Shown here: in pieces, positions 48,501 through 61,200 of the stretch | Layout of the letters: every line of letters begins with the position of its first letter | How positions within the stretch are numbered: the stretch's first letter is position 1 | Origin: Takifugu bimaculatus | Taxonomy: Eukaryota; Chordata; Actinopteri; Tetraodontiformes; Tetraodontidae | Length of the DNA: 64,000 nucleotides | Assembly (NCBI GenBank): GCA_004026145.2 | Contig: CP034986.1 | Span: 10,465,319 to 10,529,318, forward strand | Direction of reading: 5' to 3' | Position numbers and translations under genes: made by a program | The notes under the pieces: generated by a model | The model's input: only the letters and a program-made list of their open reading frames with translations | The model's database searches: none | Told to the model about the DNA's origin: nothing

Positions 48501-51500
48501 GTCCTACGGCCTGCTCCTGCTCTTCCCAATGACCAAATTGTTTTTCTGTTAGCATCGCTGCTTTTGACGCCATGTTTATTCCCCAAACTTAATTAGCATC
48601 GCTAATACCTAAACATGTAGCACGACTTTCTCTCTTCGGCTGTGCTCACCAATTTTATGCTTGATTTTGGCTCAATACCCAAGCAACTCGATCACATGCC
48701 AGTTGCATCCAATTATTTGGAACATCAAAATATGTTAGCTTAGCAGCCATTCTATATTGTTTTGACAATAAAGATCACACAACAATAAAGAGGTATGTAA
48801 CAAAATTGTATTTTGTCTTACAAATGAGACATTTCCAAAGCTATCTGGTTGCTGGGTGAAGAGGCCTTTGATGACTCCAACCTCTGCTGAAACAAAGGCA
48901 GCACTGGAGATTGAGACAGAAATCAGATTATTCCACATCATCTTCTGGATCACTGACTCATATCTAAAAGGCCAGCGCGATATGAGCCTCGGAAAAACAA
49001 TCTGTCATGACACAATGCCGATGTATCGACCAGAGGCGGCCCCCCCCCCAGGGAGGACTCCTGCGGCCTGCGGAGTCAAAGACGAGTCTTTCAGTCTGCC
49101 CACTCGATATCAGAGCCCCACTGCTGTTCTCCACGGCTGCTAGCTTCCTCAAAAACAGCGAAAAAGGCAGAGGGGGAACAATGTTGCCATCTATCAAGAG
49201 GTCGTCTGTAAAAACAAGCAGGCCTGTGCGTAGACATGACAGCAGCTCTGGTTCTGGCAGGGCGCCACGCTTCAGCCTCATGAGTGATGCGGGGTAAGTG
49301 GCCCTCTTTGGGCTCCGAGCCAGGCCATTCCATTCCTTTGACTTACTGATACATACTGTTCCTCCCTTCCTGACGCTCGGTGGCCTCTGATCTTCCTCGA
49401 GGATGGCCAACGAGCAATTTGCGGTCAGACCGACCCGCTCTAATTGGTCATCGGAGGCCTGGTGCTTTACGTTCCCCGGCTCACCGGTTTACGAACCTCC
49501 TTTGCAACCAAATTCTCAGTCTGACAAGATTTTGGAGCAATATTTACCGGTGGATTGAGCTTCACATCAGGCCTTTAACGCTTTGTTCCGGCTGCATAAA
49601 AGGCATTTCCATCAAAACATGTTTTTTTTTTTCTTTTACTACCTTACATTTACTCTGTAGGAAGTGTTGTGGTTGCATTTCTGAGCAGTGATGTAGAACC
49701 CAATGTTTCATTCTGGTGTTTGGTCATGTGTTAAATCTCAAAAGTCACAAGGGGGCCGTACCGAGAACAAAAGCCGGGCCAGTTAGAAACCCATGGTTAA
49801 ACCATGGAAACAGCAGAGAGAAGCTTTGTTGCCCTCACAAATATTGACTCAGACTCGAAAGAATGGAACATACCTGTTGATTGGACTTCAAACAGGTCAA
49901 AGAGGAGTACATAAAAGTGCCTTCGTTGTGAAGCTAAACCAATAAAAAGTTAAACTAAAACTCAGCGCCTCACCTCTACTTCTGCCTTTAATGATTAAAC
50001 ACCGTCAGCACGTATAAACAGTCCAGCAGTCTAACGATGTATGCTAGCATGCCCACGGTTACTACGCTAGGCCTGGCGTAGCAACTGCAAGGTAACCTTT
50101 CCCCCAAATATCTGAAAGTTTGAATTAAAATAGACGACACCAATTCCTCCTACTGTAAAAAAAAAAATTAAGCTAAGGTTTTAGAAATTGCAGTGACAGC
50201 AGCAGTCATACTGCCGTCCACCATCAGGGGCAGTGTCACAGGGTCCATATTTGGAGAATTTAGAACAGTAGCACACCATGGGGGGGGCACTCCAATTTAT
50301 AAAAATATGAGACACAACAGCTCGTAATCTGTGACCAAGAGAGGCACAGAGAGACAACCCTTCCTTTGTTAAACCAATAATAATAATAGAAGTTTAGCAA
50401 GACTCAATGATCGCACGCTGCTATGGTGTTTACACGCCGCTATCGTTGCTAAAAAAAAACGAGAAAAAAAATATCACTGCACATGGTGTTGTCAGTGTCC
50501 CCGATGTGAATAAATTAAATCAGCAGCCTATAGGTCAGATTTCACTTCTTGCTGGAGTGGACCTGGATGCAAAGGTCAGCTGTCAGAAAGCTTTTATCCT
50601 CTTGGAGTCACCGGTGACCTGCTCGACCACGACCGACTGCGGCACCACGGCTACATCGTCGGGAGCGACGGAGAGCTGATTGGGAGTCTGACTCATACAG
50701 TTTGCTTACAGAATCTCTGGATGGAGGGAAAATCAGCTGATTTGAGTCTGTTTTTGGTGGTGGGCAGCATAATAGACATCGCTGAATAGCCCAGATTCCA
50801 ATTTTTGGCGCCAATTGGGCTGAAAATTCCACTGTGCTGTGTCGCCGAGGCTGCAGAGGCTGACTGATTTAAGTACAGTACAGTAAAGGGAACAGTATAA
50901 ATAACCACATCCAAATATAGAACAGAACATTTGAACTTCCTCTCAAATTCCTGCCATGCGTCGCTATCATCACAACCGTTTTGCCTCCCTTAAAGGCCGC
51001 CGTGGATTAAAACCCCACTCCTGCCTCCCTGTGAGATCCGTGTCACTCTGCACTTGTGTCCAACTGCACCCGGCATCTGTCTCCCTCGTCATGTTAAAGT
51101 AAACCAACGCGTTTGGCAACTGCCCCCAAAATAAGATGATGGCAGTCTGCCGGCGGGAGGGAATCACAGAGTGAAAACGGGCCGAAACATGGCCCCTGCT
51201 GTGCTCCGCTGCTGAAATAATTAGCCTTCCTGGCTGATACGGACGCCGCCGTGACAGGACTGGATGAGTATTGGCAGAGTGCGACACCAGCTGCGTGACC
51301 CCTGCAGGGAGCTGCCCTGCAGCCCCCCCCCCATCCCCACCAGTGTCTACAATCCAATAAACTCCAGACTGAGCGAACTTGGAGCGGTTTCACAAGTTTA
51401 ACCGAGGCTGCAGCTCCATTTGGCATCAGTAAATTTCAGTATTACAGGATGCTGCACCGCCCACCACGTGCACGTCGAAGGTCGTGCAGACAGAAGATGG

Positions 51501-52090
51501 CGCCACCCACGGGACTCTGGAGCCGCCACACCCATGCTAGTTAAAATAATGAAGCAGGCATCAGGGACAGTTCCCCAGTCCCAGGACGGAGGACTGGTAT
51601 GGCACCAGTGATGGTAATGACTGGGGGAGACGGGGGCCACACCCACTGCACTGTTTGATGGCCCCACTGTTTACAGTTTTAGTTGTCTAGAGATTCAATT
51701 CAGCCTTTCTCCTCCAAATGCAAGCAAACCAGTCAATTAGCATTCAAGCTAATCCACTTAACATCCAATTAAACCTCACCAGGATTAATTGGAGGTAAGA
51801 ATCTGAAAGATTCTCATCATTCATAGGGAATAATTTTAGCTCACAACGCGACATCACACCTATATTTAGAAAGAAAGGTGGAAATGTGATTTTCAGATGT
51901 ATTCTTATCAGCGCTATTTTAGATGAAACGCCAGACGAACAAAGAGCAGACAGCTTGCTCGCTGGCTCCACCTTGTGGCCACACTGTCAAATGATCAAAC
52001 ACCACTCGGAAGAATAAGAGCCAATTTTATTGCCTCATGATTGGATTAGTTATACATATATTAGCGGGTGTGACTGACAGTAATATTGTT
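45561..52090. other. Intergenic region between rbpms and dctn6
   Basis: This is the 6.5 kb upstream of rbpms and downstream of dctn6. I found no supported exon. Open frames such as 46389-46655 and 49007-49297 have no family similarity. A G-rich tract with GGAGG runs lies at 47910-47995. The rest appears unique. Confidence 0.6.
52026..52031 (-). terminator. Distal candidate polyA signal of dctn6
   Basis: The minus strand carries AATAAA about 390 bases after the dctn6 stop. If it were used, the whole mobile element at 52091-52330 would be part of the dctn6 3' UTR. Confidence 0.35.
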
Positions 52091-52330
52091 ACCTCTGCCA
52101 AGTTAGTGAAATAACTAAAAAGATAGAAATGGATTTTCATGAAAATTTCAAGAAAGGCTGATCAGGAAAAATGATGATTACATCTTGGTGATGTTCTGGC
52201 TTCTTTGACCCTTGATCGTAAAAGGAACAAAGCCAAGGGGCTTTGATCCTGAAGTGAGCTACAGTGTCACATAACTATACTATTGGACTAAAGTCACGAT
52301 ATGCAGGGAGGTGACCTCCTTGGCAGAGGT
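52091..52330. mobile_element. Non-autonomous inverted-terminal-repeat element (MITE-like)
   Basis: The element begins ACCTCTGCCAAG and ends CTTGGCAGAGGT, a perfect 12-base inverted repeat 240 bases apart. The interior (ATGGATTTTCATGAAAATTT, then GATTACATCTTGGTGATG) and the flank GAGCTCTCAGAGTGCTTTT strongly resemble a repeat family that I recall as widespread in teleosts and other animals. It has no coding capacity. It lies just downstream of dctn6, between two candidate polyA signals. I cannot give its superfamily without a library search. Confidence 0.75.
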
Positions 52331-52360
52331 CTGAGCTCTCAGAGTGCTTTTTTTTGTAGT

Positions 52361-52366
52361 TTTAAT
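52361..52366 (-). terminator. Proximal candidate polyA signal of dctn6
   Basis: ATTAAA on the minus strand lies about 58 bases after the dctn6 stop codon. Use of this site would give a very short 3' UTR ending before the mobile element. Confidence 0.4.
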
Positions 52367-52423
52367 GTGCAAAAATAGTGGAGCAGCGCTACACTTGGGA
52401 CAGAAATGTGAGTTCAGATGTCT

Positions 52424-53740
<1,317 letters not shown>

Positions 53741-55260
53741 CCCGGCGATGATGACTACATGTATCGGTGAAATCGGTGGATCGATTCTTCATCCTAGTTC
53801 AGAGCTGGATCCACCTACAGTGATTTGGGTTCGTTTGCTTTTGCCTGGATGCAGCGCCTCTGCTTCCCTCTGGTGGATATTTGGTAAAACTGCAGCGATC
53901 GAAAAAAGAAAACCAGAAATAAAAGTACACACTATTTGAAATAAATACAATTATATATTTAAGTTAATTGAATATTGCAAATTGTTCCAAGAGATTAATA
54001 TTATTGAGCGCCCTTGATTTTTTTCTGACTTTTAAATCTTTAAAGCACCATTCAATTAAATATAAATATTTTCGTTTTACTCGCCTTATTCAATAAGTTT
54101 AGTTCAGTGCGTCAAGACAAACGTAGAAAATACAGGAATCAAATGATAGTGGATCCTGCAGCCGGTCAATAATAATAATAAAGATACATAATGCAATACG
54201 CGCACGCAAGTGTGCTATTAAATGTTGTTACCCCCTCAGTTATTTCAAATAACTGTCGGGGCAAGTTGCCAAATGGGCCAACAAGCAATTAGTTGTTCGG
54301 GTTGCAATGATGCCAAGTGCCCTGCAGAGTGCATCGAATGATTAAAGAAGAAGACAAGATGGCGATGAAGCAATTTAATGCTTCAAATTGATTTACTGTG
54401 GCAGCTTAATCTGTTTATTCGTGGTCGTATCACACATATGAATATTAAATATTGTCGAACATGATGTAAGGAGTCTGTCATTGCAGTATGGCAGACTTTT
54501 TTTCAGGCATCGACAGACCAGAGCTGATCTTTGTCTCAATCAACTCTATAATAGGACAGACTTCTGGAAAGATTATCCAGCCATTAAATTGGAAAAGTTA
54601 CATTTGCAACGTGTTTGTCATCAGTGTGAAGTCATTCAAATTGGTTACTGACGAAGCGGGACGTTAAGAAAACCCAGTTTTCAAAATAAAACAGGAACGT
54701 ATAAAGTAAATCAATCCCCCATCATACGCGCATATGGTTTTTTTTAAATATATATATCTATTGTTTCAACTATAAACCGTAAAAAGTCACCGTAAAGTTT
54801 TTTGTTGCTTTGATTACAATGTTCAACAAGGACAACAGCTACTTTTCTTTACTTGATATAAATAAAACTATACAATATAATATTGCATACAAACTTGAAC
54901 GTTTTGATTTTGAGACGGAGCAAAATTTTTAAAGCGTTCCTGCCAAAAACCGGAAGCGCTCAGTTTCCTGACTTTTGTTTTGAAACTCACTGCCGGAAGT
55001 CTTGCTCATCACGCCGAGCTTGACAGAACATCGAGTTTCGGAGCGGACTCGGACGGTTTGTCCGCTTGGAGCGCCTGCGGGTGATAATAAACCGTTTATA
55101 ACGACTGTGTGAGCCGCGTTTACGGTCAGAGAACTTTAAAATATCCCACAAGTACCTTCCGAAATGTGGAGCTCATAATCAGCGGACATCGGTCACGTTT
55201 CTCCGCGAATTTCTTTTGTTGTTTGGATGCGGCCGTCGTGATTTGTCCGCCTTTAACTTG
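53741..55260. promoter_or_regulatory. Shared upstream region of dctn6 and sgcz
   Basis: The two genes start head to head, 1.55 kb apart. The left part, next to dctn6, contains a partial CTCF-like match (CCACCAGAGGGAAG, minus strand, near 53870). The middle is strongly A+T-rich. The right part, next to sgcz, contains two CCGGAAG ETS-type motifs near 54949 and 54993 and becomes G+C-rich towards the start codon. Separate promoters at each end seem more likely than one bidirectional promoter. Confidence 0.5.
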
Positions 55261-55275
55261 ATGGGAAACATGTGA
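55261..55275 (+). promoter_or_regulatory. Upstream ORF with an ATG-TGA start-stop element
   Basis: The bases ATGGGAAACATGTGA form a four-codon open frame, and its last ATG is followed directly by TGA. It ends 11 bases before the sgcz start codon. If the leader includes it, it could reduce or gate translation of sgcz. Whether this DNA is transcribed is not known from sequence. Confidence 0.4.
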
Positions 55276-55286
55276 GGGTTCCAAAC

Positions 55287-58200
55287 ATGGAGCCGGAGTC
55301 GGTTACTCTCGACATCGAGACCCTGAAGGTGAGAAAACGACTAATTACTTGCGTAATTATCTAAAGTTTGATGTCAATGAACGTCTCATTTGCGGCTGGA
55401 AACAGCCGCTGGCCGCGAGTTCTCCGCAACAGGTGCGCGTCAATTGAGATTTTAATGTTTAACCAACCCAGACCAGCCTAATTCAAAAAGATTAACGACT
55501 CCCCAGGACTTCTACACGCACCCGCCTGCTGCGCCGCGCACGCATCTCTCCTCGAATCCCGACGGCAGCTTTGTGGCTGCGCGTAAATATTGCGCCTGCT
55601 TGATTTGTCATTATTTTTCCGGACTAACGGGCCGAGGACAGCCCACACGTGCGTGAGGGAGCAGCGCGGGAGCGCTCCTGTCCCACACAGGTCCCGTCTG
55701 CAGCTTCCAGCCAGACACCAACACCCGTTTAGCGTCTCATCAAACCCAACAAGCGCATCGGATTTTTCCAAATGTGGAAAATTGCCGGAACTGGACTGGA
55801 CAGACTCGAAGATGACCTCCTAACATCCGTCATTTAACCGTAATCGTGGATAAACTCGAGTTAAGGTGGCTCTGAGTGGACGCTGATGCTACGATGGGGC
55901 TTTCTGTTCCAACTTGTCCTGGTTGCACCTTCTTCAGGGGGATTAAGGAGCATCTGGAAAATGTTTGTGTTGGGCAGCAGTTTTGCGTCCCCCCCATCAT
56001 CGCCAACTACCTTCCAGAAGTGTGAGGCTAATTAATGATTCGAAGGTCAGCCCCCCTCCCCCCAGCAGCTTTGTTGTCCGCTCTTGTGCTGCTCTCACAT
56101 GTTTCCCCAATGAGAATCTCCTCAGAAAGCAAGAAAAAGGGGGAAATTCCAGACTTCAAACGGCCTGTGATGTTGAGGCTGCTCTGCTGTGACCTTTCCC
56201 TGGCGCTTGTCCATGAAGGGCGGCGGTGTCGGAGCTGATGGAGGCGCAGAACTCGGGGCAGAGCAGGCGCCCAACTTTAACTCTTTATTCTCACGTATCT
56301 CCCTCAGCGGTGAGCAGGACGGAGGAGCAGGAGCTTTGCTGTCATTAGCGCGTCTCAAACGGGGTTTATTTCCCTCCTCACCTCCAGCTGAGGCGGCCCT
56401 GGCGAGGCTCCCGTGGCGCCGCCGAGCGAGGGAGCGGCTCCTCGATCTGCTGATTAGCGTCGCTGAGCATGAATAACACCTCATTTTCTTTCATTAGAGG
56501 CTCCTCAATCTGCATTTTGCTGCCTCGGCAGCGTGTCAATGTTTGATCAAAACAGCGTGTGCAAGATCCCCCTCCATGGTAATTGGTGCAGATGAGCGAG
56601 GAAGGGGGGGTTCTGGGTAATTGTCGGCTTCTGTAATGTCTTTAGTTGAAGCTCTGTGGACCCCCATGGAACCCCCCCCCCCCCCCCCCATCGAGAGGAG
56701 CAACCTGCAGCCTGGGCGTAGCTCCTGCAGCTCCATCAAGGAACCGCAGGGAACCAGAGCTACTCAAGGTTCCTTTTGCTTTCTGCTCTCAGTGGTTTCA
56801 GGTCCAACTCTACCTGATGTTCTGTTGCTGTTTGGCCTCTCGATGGACCTTCTGCATGAGCCCTATTCCCAGGCTCACGTCTGCACCTCACCCCCCATTT
56901 TTGTAGCCGTTTCTTTTTAGCTTCGCTGGGAATTGATCCGCTTTCCAATTCTAATCGTCTTCGCTGGCGTCCGTGGAGACGCGTCTCCTCTCACCTTGAT
57001 GCTATTGAGCTTTTTCCTGCAGGTGGCATGTTGAGGAGGCGGGGGCCCTTAATGGCATGATTTGAGTTGAATAATCAGGCGTTTACTCAGCAGGTTTGGA
57101 CACTTTGCTTGGTTCCCTCACTGTTGCTTTTGCTCTCTGTGTCCTGGGAGCGTCCAGCACGTCCGGAATGCTGAAGGGACGGATTGACAAAACGCCACCT
57201 GCGATACCCTGTGAATAAGCTGCTCGACCAGGATAATGTATGCATGAGCTGTCCCCCCCAGCGCTTTTGTCTGGGTGGGAAATTGCAAGTGCCGGAGTTT
57301 CCATTAGCGAGGTGATCTCAGGGCTGTTGTAGGTTCGGTGCTATTTTTGGTGGGTTTTGTGAGACCTGGATACTTTAGGCTCCACTTAAGCCCCAGAATG
57401 ATGCATAACAGTGATCGCAGCTGTCTGGAGCTCCTGCGGGGAGAGTTTTTATACTCAGGCCGCCTCGGTCAACCCGCTCCTGATGGCCGCGTCCCTCATC
57501 TGTGACGCCACTTAAAAGGAATTGCTGACGTTTCTAGGCCGCCGTTATGGGTCGTCCATTGCCGCAAAGTCACAACGTCCATTTAAGAGACATCTGCCAC
57601 CACTGACCCGAACGATGGTCAGGAAAAAGAGACGCAAAAGCGGATGGAGATCACCTCCCGCACGCTTTAGTTTCAGGGTTCCTGATCCAGGTGTGGAATT
57701 CAGGTTTGTTTTCGCTGAGAATACCTCTGTGTTCTCTACATCATTAGGATTTTTTTACGGCTTTTACTAAAAAGTTGTAGTTTCTTTTTCATGTTTGCTA
57801 GTGATCTCTGCTCTGGATCTAGTTAGCGTCACACAAAAGTACCAGGATCCACTTCTGAACAGATGGTCTAATAATGTGTGTGTGTGTGTGTGGTGTGTGT
57901 GAAGTGCAGGATTACCTGTGGTGAATTGTGTGCAGATCTATCAATTATAGATGTGTATTTCCTGCAATTACAGCATTTGGCAGCGGTGGGGTTAATTAGC
58001 CGCGGCTCCTGGGACGGTTGGATGTTCTCTGGGAATCATTCAGGTTTGTCTGGAGGTTGTCTGGATGAGCAGAAATTATTAATGGCTTAGGTGGATTTTT
58101 GTTTAAAATTGTTTCTTTTGCTTTTAGGTCTTTGGTCATGAAGGTGTGAGAACGCTGTGTTTAGATTTAGAAGCTGATTTAGAAAGGCATCAACCTTTTT

Positions 58201-61200
58201 ATGCTGGCCCGGCCTGGTTTCCACCCCCGTCAGTGGCCCTCCTTAGATCTTAGATCGTAGTTAGTCTCAGTAGACCAGGAGGCATCTGATAATTCATCCT
58301 TCATGTTTCCTACTCTGGCTGCAGAATCATCCTGGAGTCGAACCCTCTCTCACATCCGCGGCGCCACCTGATCCGGTGGACGGCAGTGCGAGAACGCCGG
58401 CGGCGGCCTTCGGCAGCAGGAAGCCGCTGAAATTTGCAGTGACTCGTTTTGAGGAAATGTCAAGTCGTTAGCGTTGTAAACAAATCCGATGTGTTATTAA
58501 ATCCCTATGGACGCGGAATGTCAGCGTGTGTTTGATTAACAAACATAAATCACTCTGAGAACCTCAGCAGCCTCAGGTCTGGAACTTACGAAGGTAGCTA
58601 AGCCTTCTGTGACCCCAGTGACCTTTAGGGCACACACAAATCTCCCCTGTTGCCGTTGGCGTCTGAGCGACACATCACGGATCCCTGCGTTTGTCTTGCA
58701 GATGACCCAGGAACAGTTTATCCTGGCCTCCCGTTCCCTGCACCTCCAGCGGGGGGGCGGCGGCACGGCGTACCCGGCGGGTCTGTACGGCTGGAGGAAA
58801 AGGTGCGTCTTCTTCTTCCTGCTGCTGCTGCTGGCGACCATGATCGTCAACCTGGCCCTGACCGTCTGGATCATGAAGGTTACGAATTTCTCCCTGGTGA
58901 GTGCGGCCAGATCGTTGCTATTGACCTCCGGTGCAGCCAGACGACCAGGGGAGGACAAAATCGGCCAAAGACAAGACAGTCGGGGCCAATTTGGATTTCA
59001 GAGTGGAGTTTTGCTGGTTCCAGATAGGGAAGGTTCAACTGTCTGTCTGAGCGAGACTGTCTCACGTCTCCGGTTTGCTGGGTCTCATCTGGGATTGATT
59101 AAAGATTAAAGGAAAATCCCAGCAGGGCTTAATCTCAAACAAACAGGCAGAAGCTTGTCATTTCCAGGGGGGGTGCGCATGGTTCACCCCCCCGGTGACT
59201 GATGCCTCCTCTGACTGCTGCTGTCGCTCCTCCTCTGACCATCAATCTGTGTCATGACTAGGACCTTATCAGTGCTGCCGGTGTCACTCCAGAAAATCTA
59301 CTTTGCCGAGGCAGTCGGACGCGAGCGCGCTCGCCAAATGACGCCCCCTCGTGTATTGTAGCTGGCGCCGCGTTCCGCTCCAGCAGAGCTCGCCAGGCGG
59401 CACTAAATGTCAGCGTCGCCATGTATTGAGCCAGGCAGGTATATGATGGTCTGTCTGGGGACACTGCTGATGCCGGTGAAGGACGGCAGAACCTCTGGAA
59501 TCTGACAGTCATAAGATGATCCGTGTTTTTGCAGCGTTAATAGTCAGGATGACCTCTCATTCCTGCCATCTCCCCCCAAAGGACAACTGGAACTCTTGTA
59601 ATTCCCTGAAAAACTGCCTTCATGGAGCCACGTGGGAAGACTGTGCACTGTCCACCTCCGCCTGAATGTGAAGCCGCATCTGATAAAATCTGATGTTTCG
59701 TTGTTCCTTTGGAACTCTGCTGTTTTACATCCACTCACAAGGCTCATTTCCCGACTGTAGCTTCACCTGTGGCTCTATCTGGAATCCTGCAGTTCCAGCT
59801 CTTTCTAAGCCACATCCCTGTTCTGTTTTCTGTGTGTACTGACGCTCGCTGTTGTGTGTCCAGGCTGGGATGGGAAACCTTCGGCTCGGCCAGGACGGAA
59901 TCCGCCTGGAGGGAATCTCGGAGTTTTTCCTGCCTCTCTACGTGAACGAGATCCAGTCCAGAGGGGTGAGTAGCTCCTGATCAATGCTGTAGTGAGCATT
60001 CTGTTGGAATGGGGGGGATGTTTTCACAGCTTCAGACAACCCTGTATTGATCCGGCAGCGCCGAGGAAATCCTGGTCAATTCATTAGCACCACGCCGGCG
60101 TTCCTTTGATCTGGCACTCCGCTGAGCTTTTGTTATAGTTGGACCCAAAGAAAGAGAAACTGCCTTTTGTCCTATGCCCTCCTTCTGCACCCTCCTCCTC
60201 ATTTCCTGCGGCCGTGCACTATCAGGCCTCCCATCAGCACGTGCTGGTAATAGGCTGCCTCTCGCCTCTTCTGACCAGGAACGATCATCACAAGATTGCA
60301 GGCGTCCGGCTGGATTTCAATTCAAGCCTGTGCGATAAATCCCCCCTTCCCGTCTCTTCTTTGTCCTTCCTGATGCTCAGTAGATTAACCAACCAAGAGC
60401 AAAGTCGATCCGAATTTCCCTCCCAGCCACATCAGCCAGCGAATGCTCGGCTGGATCATCCCCCTTTTCAGGGATTAGACACGGTGTAGATGGCAATTTC
60501 CAGCGCGGGAAACGGGTGTTCCCTCGGAAAACGCGATATTCTGAGCAACGGCGGCGTTGGAAATGGGCTTATGGTGGGTGCAGATGATTAAGGAACAACT
60601 GGAATGCCTGATTTGACCCCCTTTGATGTTTCGGTTGGAACTAAATCATCTCCCGAATACACAAGTTTTGTGTTTCGCAATGGCAACGCTCGAGGCTCCA
60701 ACAGTCTTCCCGGTTGCCCCGCAGACGCGTTTGCCACCCTGGTTTACGCACCTGTGTTGTGGCCCTCTTACCTGCCAGGCCAGGCACGTGGTCGGGCCAC
60801 CGCGCTCAACAAAGCAGTGATCAATCACCCATTACCTCAAACAGGGACCCCTGCCGTGCCGAAGATGTCTTGAAGTTAAATATAGTTTGATTTTGGTTGC
60901 TTCCGCCGCACTGCCGTCGAGGGCTGGCTCTAGTTTGTGGATCTATCGGCACTTTGAATCTCCATCACCGGCGGGAGCCAGATGCTGGGAAGTGGGAATA
61001 GCCCCCCCCCCCACTCTTTTGGCAGGAACTCCGACGGCTGGCAGGGAATGACAGCCCGAGCAGCCTCCTAAATCGGAGCCCTCACATATGTTTCGTACCG
61101 CAGCACCGCCTGTTTCTGCGTATATTTGGCGGCTGCTTTATCAGGACATAACAGGCTGCGCAGAAGTTAATCAACCGTCGTTGCCATCAGTGGCAACTTG

